In this document: one piece after another, positions 22,006-26,147 of the stretch | Layout: every line of letters starts with the position of its first letter | How positions within the stretch are numbered: position 1 is the stretch's first letter | DNA from: CG1-02-33-12 sp964403775 | GTDB lineage: Archaea > Nanobdellota > Nanobdellia > Woesearchaeales > CG1-02-33-12 | Assembly: GCA_964403775.1 (NCBI GenBank) | Contig: CAYOHL010000004.1 | Location: 1 to 26,147 of the forward strand | Length of the DNA: 26,147 bases | Direction of reading: 5' to 3' | The notes under the pieces: generated by a model | Database searches by the model: none | Told to the model about the DNA's origin: nothing | Seen by the model: the letters and a program-made list of their open reading frames with translations, nothing else | Program-made: the position numbers and the translations under genes

Positions 22006-22812
22006 TTAATGGTGGAAATAGATTCTACAATTAACCCTATTTTTCTTACAAAATTCTTTTATTTTGTTTTCTTCAGCATTCCAATAATTACTATGTTTTG
22101 AATATATTTGTTTATATTTTTGTATAAGCTCTGGTTTGTTTTTTCTTAAAAACTTATAAATTTCATCTTTGATAGATGGGTAAAGGTTTAGATTTTCAAA
22201 CCAATATTCAGCTACAAAATTTTTGGTTTTGTCAATTATCTCTCTCCAATCTGTTATTCCAGGAAAAATAGGTGATATGAAAAGAGATGTCTGTATTTTT
22301 GCTTTATGAAGTTCTTTTAGAGCATTTATCCTTTTTTCAATAGGAAATGTTAATGGTTCTAATTCTCTCCTGATTTTATCATCCAAGACTGATAAGGAAA
22401 TAGTAACAATACAATCTTTGAATTGCCTAAACAAATCAATATCCCTAACTACTAAATCAGATTTAGTCATCAAATCCAAATGCGGTTGAAGTGGTATAAG
22501 TCTTTCAAGAATTTTTCTTGTGAGTTTGTATTTTCTCTCAACTGGCTGATAAGGGTCTGTAACAGAGCTAATTGTTATGGACTTACATTTGTATTTATTT
22601 GTGTTTCTTGGGATTAAATCAGGAGCATTAATTTTTATATCAACAAATTCGCCCCAGGGTTCTGTATGGCCTGTAAATCTCTTCATGAATCTTGCATAAC
22701 AATAAATACAACCATGCATACATCCAATGTATGGATTTATCACAAAATCTGAATCTGGCAAACCAGATTTTATTATAATTGATTTTGCTTTGATTTCTTT
22801 GATTTTTATCAT
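22006..22812 (-). CDS. Radical SAM protein, SPL (spore photoproduct lyase)-like family
   Basis: A 268-residue radical SAM enzyme. GCMHGCIYCYA carries the [4Fe-4S]-binding C31-x3-C35-x2-C38, preceded by FVINPYIGC, and followed by the SAM-binding region SVTDPYQPVERKYKLTR and TKSDLVVRD. This pattern is that of the SplB/Rv2578c-like group, of which only bacterial spore photoproduct lyase is well characterised (reversal of a UV thymine lesion). Whether this archaeal member repairs DNA is unknown. It begins 11 bp after the SprT-like gene, with no clear ribosome binding site, so it is probably in one operon with it. Confidence 0.85.
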   Translation of the reverse strand: MIKIKEIKAKSIIIKSGLPDSDFVINPYIGCMHGCIYCYARFMKRFTGHTEPWGEFVDIKINAPDLIPRNTNKYKCKSITISSVTDPYQPVERKYKLTRKILERLIPLQPHLDLMTKSDLVVRDIDLFRQFKDCIVTISLSVLDDKIRRELEPLTFPIEKRINALKELHKAKIQTSLFISPIFPGITDWREIIDKTKNFVAEYWFENLNLYPSIKDEIYKFLRKNKPELIQKYKQIYSKHSNYWNAEENKIKEFCKKNRVNCRIYFHH

Positions 22813-22823
22813 AACTATGATTT

Positions 22824-23489
22824 TTAGCTAAAATACCTTAAAAACCCTTTGTATTTTGACTTTTTGATTAAATCCTTTATTTTTTTCTCCATCTCCTTAT
22901 GGTTGTTGAACTCCCTTTCTTTTTCCTTAAATTCTTTTGTATGGTGATAGCTCTTGTTGGCCTTGCTCCTGAATTTTAATTTCTTATGCAAAATCTCGTG
23001 ATACATCAAATAATCAAGAAGCTCTGGCTCTGCATCTAAAAATATCCTGCTTATGCTTATTGTGTCTGTGTGATAATCATAAGAACCAAGTTTTCTTTTT
23101 GAATTGTTTCCCCACTCAAGGTTAGGCATTTCAATAAGATTGTAGAAATATTTTTTATTTACTCTGTTGAAAGAGCTCCCAAGTATTGGGTCTGATTTCT
23201 GTTTTGGGATTGATATATGAAGGTTCCTTATAAAAGAATTGTACAAATCAATGTTTATTGTGTTTTTTTTGTCGTTGAAAACCTTTAACAAAAGGGACTG
23301 TATTAATCCAACCACAATATCCTTGCTTATATGTTTCCACTGCCTGCTTAAGCTGAACTCAAGATTATTTTTATAGTGCCTTACATTGGCATTGTATGGC
23401 TTAAACCTTGAGGAATATTTAAGCTTTACAGAATAATTAAATTCTTTATCAGGATAAAGTTTCTCAAAAGCCTCTTTGATTAGTTGCAT
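22824..23489 (-). CDS. SprT-like zinc metalloprotease
   Basis: A 221-residue protein. The zinc motif HEILH (164-168) in YLMYHEILHKKL is followed 14 residues later by YHHTKEF (181-187), matching the HExxH...H-x2-EF arrangement of SprT/Spartan-type proteases, where the last His is the third ligand (H183 here). The N-terminal half (about 1-150) has no motif I recognise. It is basic overall. Spartan proteins digest DNA-protein crosslinks; that role here is inference. It follows aRF1 by 35 bp and precedes the SPL-like gene by 11 bp, so a DNA-damage link between the two is attractive. Confidence 0.78.
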   Translation of the reverse strand: MQLIKEAFEKLYPDKEFNYSVKLKYSSRFKPYNANVRHYKNNLEFSLSRQWKHISKDIVVGLIQSLLLKVFNDKKNTINIDLYNSFIRNLHISIPKQKSDPILGSSFNRVNKKYFYNLIEMPNLEWGNNSKRKLGSYDYHTDTISISRIFLDAEPELLDYLMYHEILHKKLKFRSKANKSYHHTKEFKEKEREFNNHKEMEKKIKDLIKKSKYKGFLRYFS

Positions 23490-23524
23490 TTTATAAAAGA
23501 AATAGCCTTGCTATAATAATCTTT

Positions 23525-24619
23525 TCAAACCTCATACCTTAGGATAGCTGCTATCTTGCCAAGCTCTCTCAGCTGAACCCCTTCTCTTGTTTCTGTTGAA
23601 ATTATCTTGACATTAGTGCCAACTGGTTTTGCCAGTTTTTCCATTTCATCTATTGTGCTGTCATCAAGGTCTTCTGAAAGCAATAATATATCAACTGTTC
23701 CAATCTCAAGGTTTTTCTTTACCTCATCAAGACCATAGCTTACAATCCCTGGCTTTGTTGACAATAAATCAAAGAATTTCCCCATTATCTCTTTTTCAGC
23801 TGCTACCTCTTCTTTTGCCAACACATCCTGGGCTCTGTCTAATAATTCCTGAAGGCCAAATTCCCCTGTGTAAGACAAGTCCTTTACTGCAATTATCTTG
23901 TTTTTCACCTCTGTGGTGATGTAATTGCCTTCAATAAAATCATATTTTGTGGGGCCGGGACCGCCAACAATTATTCCCTTAAGTTCCTTTAGTGTTAAAA
24001 ACTGGTTTTTCATGTATTCTGCAACTTTTTTAAAGTGTTCTTTTGCAGCACCCTCTCTTAGTCTTGCAAAACGGGCTGCTGATTGTCCGCCTGCCTTAAA
24101 TTTTCCAGGCACTTGTGAATGGGTTTTAACCAAATGAATTATTGTTTTTCCCTTTAACAAAGCAATGTTTGCGTCCCGCCTATCTAGTACAACAAGACCA
24201 TAAACCTCTTTTGTGTCAAGCATATCCCTCAACAAGTCAAGGACAAACTGCTTGTCACATCTGTATATCCTGGTTTTTAAAGGCACTGGAGGCTCGATGC
24301 TCCATACCTCTAAATCAATCTGGCCTTCCCTTTCAGCAACATTTCCAGAGAAAACAGCCAGGCCATATTTTGGTGTCTGCTTAAATAATCGTAAGTGTTG
24401 GATCATTCTTTCAAGGCTGTCTGTAACATTCCTTCTTGTTGAAGCTGACTTTATATTGGTTGCAGTCCCTTGCTCCTGCTTTAAATGGTTTATTATCTTG
24501 TTTAGGTCATATTCTGTCGGTATGTACACTGTAATAAGCTCTGTGTGCGGCCTTCTGAATACCTCGAGCTTCTTGATAAATTTCTTCAGTTCATATCTTT
24601 GTTTTTCAGTTAGTGCCAT
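23525..24619 (-). CDS. prf1: Peptide chain release factor aRF1 (short form)
   Basis: A 364-residue eRF1-type factor that reads all three stop codons and releases the peptide. Domain 1 has NIKS (55-58) and YRCDKQF (119-125, the YxCxxxF motif). Domain 2 has AGGQSAARFARLREGAA with GGQ at 177-179. Domain 3 follows (about 255-364, ending AAILRY). It is about 50 residues shorter than euryarchaeal aRF1s: the zinc-type minidomain normally inserted in domain 3 is missing, the chain running straight from LLLSEDLDDSTIDEM to VKIIST. Short forms are known to me from some crenarchaea. It has a TATA box 27 nt upstream and no leader. Confidence 0.95.
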   Translation of the reverse strand: MALTEKQRYELKKFIKKLEVFRRPHTELITVYIPTEYDLNKIINHLKQEQGTATNIKSASTRRNVTDSLERMIQHLRLFKQTPKYGLAVFSGNVAEREGQIDLEVWSIEPPVPLKTRIYRCDKQFVLDLLRDMLDTKEVYGLVVLDRRDANIALLKGKTIIHLVKTHSQVPGKFKAGGQSAARFARLREGAAKEHFKKVAEYMKNQFLTLKELKGIIVGGPGPTKYDFIEGNYITTEVKNKIIAVKDLSYTGEFGLQELLDRAQDVLAKEEVAAEKEIMGKFFDLLSTKPGIVSYGLDEVKKNLEIGTVDILLLSEDLDDSTIDEMEKLAKPVGTNVKIISTETREGVQLRELGKIAAILRYEV

Positions 24620-24640
24620 ATCTACAAAGAATTAGAGGCA

Positions 24641-24650
24641 GTATATAAAA
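24641..24650 (-). promoter_or_regulatory. TATA box of prf1
   Basis: On the minus strand TTTTATATAC is centred about 27 nt before ATG 24619, with no ribosome binding site, predicting a leaderless message. Confidence 0.6.
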
Positions 24651-24673
24651 TTTTGGTAAATTGTTGTGTATTG

Positions 24674-26119
24674 CTAGACCCATTCATATTTTGAGAAGTC
24701 CTCATACTCATTACTATAATCTTTGCCCTTGTAAACTGGTTCTTCAGCTAAAAGGCCATCGTAATTCCAAACCTTATAATAATTTATATCTTTTTTGTTA
24801 TTCCACCAACTTTCTGCCTTAGCTACTTCTTCAAAAGAGTTATAACCCTTATAATAAAATTTATTATTTTGAGAGAAAAAGCCATATCCTTCTTCATCCT
24901 TATATACAGGCAGGACGTGTGCATTACCACCCTTCCAAGAAATAAACATTATGTAAGAATCATACCTATGGTAATGCAGTACATATGCAGCAAAAGTTGC
25001 CATATCTTTGCAAACTCCTTTTTTCTTTATATACATTTCATAAGGAGAGTATGTTCCTTCAAAATCAGGATGCTTTTCATATTCAAAATTTTCTTTCATC
25101 CAGGATAAAATTAAACCAGGTTCATCATAATAAGGGTCTTCAAGTAGCTTCAGGAAGCCCTCATCATTTGGCACTTCAAACTCATTGTAATTATACAACC
25201 ATTTAGGATTGCATACACTGCCAGTTGGAACATTTTCCCAGCATGTCCAGCCAGTAGGGCAACCACATTTAGAACAATCTTTTATAAAAATACCATCATA
25301 GCAAAAATATGGCTTAGAACTAGAACATGAGCCATGGGGAATTATATTCAAATCTATATAATTATTATTACAACTTTTCATGTTTAGTCCAAGTTCGCAT
25401 TCGCTTACATCAATCCATTCTGTGTTATATGATTCTATTGACAAGCCGTCAGAATATTGGGGAATAATCTGGAACTTTACATTCCCTGTATAATAAGCTG
25501 CACAATCACTTGACTTTAAATTATAATAGAAATATCTTTCCTTGGTGTTGGATACGTCTTCCTCGCACTTGCCATCCTCTGTTCCATCCTTATCCCCATC
25601 ATAAAAAGGGATAATTTCATAGGAAATTGCTTTTTCATCCTTATCCCAGGATAAGGTTATGTAAGGGCATTCAAGTTTATATTGAAGACCTTGTTCAATA
25701 GTTGAGTCAGATATGCATGATTTACTGATTGGGCAATAATGTGTTTCTTTGGGGCAGTATGCACAGCATTTTATATTTTGATTATTATTTAATTTACACC
25801 ATTCATTACCTTTTTTGATTTCATAAGATGTCCATGTGCCATAATCTGTATCCAAGTCAATGCATTCATCCTGGCATACTGAATATCCGTTTGGATATTG
25901 TGGATTAGTGAGATAACTAACAGAACTAAAAGCAAGCCCTGTAACATCTGCACAAGAATCAGAAACTGAATTATTTTCAGGTAAAGGAATCTCAGACTCA
26001 TTTTCCCCTTGTATAGTCTCTGGAGTATAATAATTTTTTTTACAACCAACAGTCTGGAATAATAATAAAAAAAAACAGAATAAGGCAATTAAAGCTGGGA
26101 TTTCTTTTTTAATAAGCAT
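24674..26119 (-). CDS. Secreted Cys-rich lipoprotein with transglutaminase-like domain
   Basis: A 481-residue surface protein. It has a hydrophobic signal (about 8-25) ending in a lipobox-like TVGC (C26), then a Cys-rich region (about 56-305, more than 20 Cys), within which lie a fibronectin-like stretch (about 150-240) and a Ca-binding-like D-x-D-x-D-G (174-179). A C-terminal transglutaminase-like fold (about 320-445) has catalytic Cys370 in KKKGVCKDMATFAAYVL and His401 in GGNAHVLPVY. The third triad residue is not an obvious Asp; SQNN (416-419) occupies the area. It may be a protease, a crosslinking enzyme or a binding module. The start is near the window edge, where AATATAACC (26139-26147) could be its TATA box. 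Confidence 0.8.
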   Translation of the reverse strand: MLIKKEIPALIALFCFFLLLFQTVGCKKNYYTPETIQGENESEIPLPENNSVSDSCADVTGLAFSSVSYLTNPQYPNGYSVCQDECIDLDTDYGTWTSYEIKKGNEWCKLNNNQNIKCCAYCPKETHYCPISKSCISDSTIEQGLQYKLECPYITLSWDKDEKAISYEIIPFYDGDKDGTEDGKCEEDVSNTKERYFYYNLKSSDCAAYYTGNVKFQIIPQYSDGLSIESYNTEWIDVSECELGLNMKSCNNNYIDLNIIPHGSCSSSKPYFCYDGIFIKDCSKCGCPTGWTCWENVPTGSVCNPKWLYNYNEFEVPNDEGFLKLLEDPYYDEPGLILSWMKENFEYEKHPDFEGTYSPYEMYIKKKGVCKDMATFAAYVLHYHRYDSYIMFISWKGGNAHVLPVYKDEEGYGFFSQNNKFYYKGYNSFEEVAKAESWWNNKKDINYYKVWNYDGLLAEEPVYKGKDYSNEYEDFSKYEWV

Positions 26120-26147
26120 AATTATTAAGTTTAGTAAGGGTTATATT

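Noticed and set aside
24213..24635. 140-codon open frame opposite the release factor.
   Set aside because: Antisense of the NIKS and YxCxxxF domain, with no independent signals.
1..26147. tRNA, rRNA, CRISPR array or prophage.
   Set aside because: No cloverleaf with a T-loop motif, no regularly spaced repeats and no phage structural or integrase genes were seen on either strand.

Overview
The window is low-GC, gene-dense archaeal DNA. aIF5A with a hypusine loop, ribosomal protein L40e, an eRF1-type release factor with NIKS and GGQ motifs, EndoQ, archaeal class I FBP aldolase, TATA-box promoters and many apparently leaderless genes all indicate Archaea. The small compact genes, abutting gene ends and A/T-biased codon use look most like a DPANN lineage such as Woesearchaeota or Pacearchaeota. 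That placement is an inference from gene style, not from a marker phylogeny.

Layout. At the extreme left (1-40) is a hairpin resembling the right end of an IS200/IS605 (TnpB-type) element whose body would lie outside the window. From 49 to 9387 runs a divergent polyglucan (glycogen) locus. The leftward operon is GT4 glycogen-synthase-like enzyme > SDR oxidoreductase > GH57 amylase-like > two small paralogous DUF5752-like proteins. The rightward operon is an Lrp/AsnC-type regulator (apparently starting at a non-standard ATT codon) > eukaryote-type GT3 glycogen synthase > GalT-like nucleotidyltransferase > glycogen debranching enzyme. The roughly 190-bp divergent region carries two inverted repeats that are good operator candidates.

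From 9439 to 11850 are repair genes: EndoQ (PHP-type deaminated-DNA endonuclease) and endonuclease III, with a cupredoxin-fold lipoprotein that has lost most copper ligands between them. From 11888 to 12943 lie a 31-residue protein with 20 Lys/Arg, a hairpin terminator, a 543-bp very AT-rich noncoding gap, and a four-helix membrane protein with a very strong ribosome binding site. From 13067 to 19154 is a sugar-phosphate module: PfkB kinase, Isf-type flavoprotein, FBP aldolase and PEP synthase, interrupted by a pilin-like protein and PCMT on the other strand. PfkB, aldolase and PEP synthase are plausible steps between pyruvate and hexose, and so connect logically to the glycogen locus.

From 19156 to the end the genes are mostly leftward: a HAD hydrolase, a small winged-helix protein (rightward), an operon aIF5A > L40e > site-2 protease, an apparent series aRF1 > SprT-like metalloprotease > SPL-type radical SAM protein, and a large Cys-rich secreted transglutaminase-like lipoprotein. 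I saw no tRNA, rRNA or CRISPR array. L40e and the 31-residue protein are both short enough to be easily missed.
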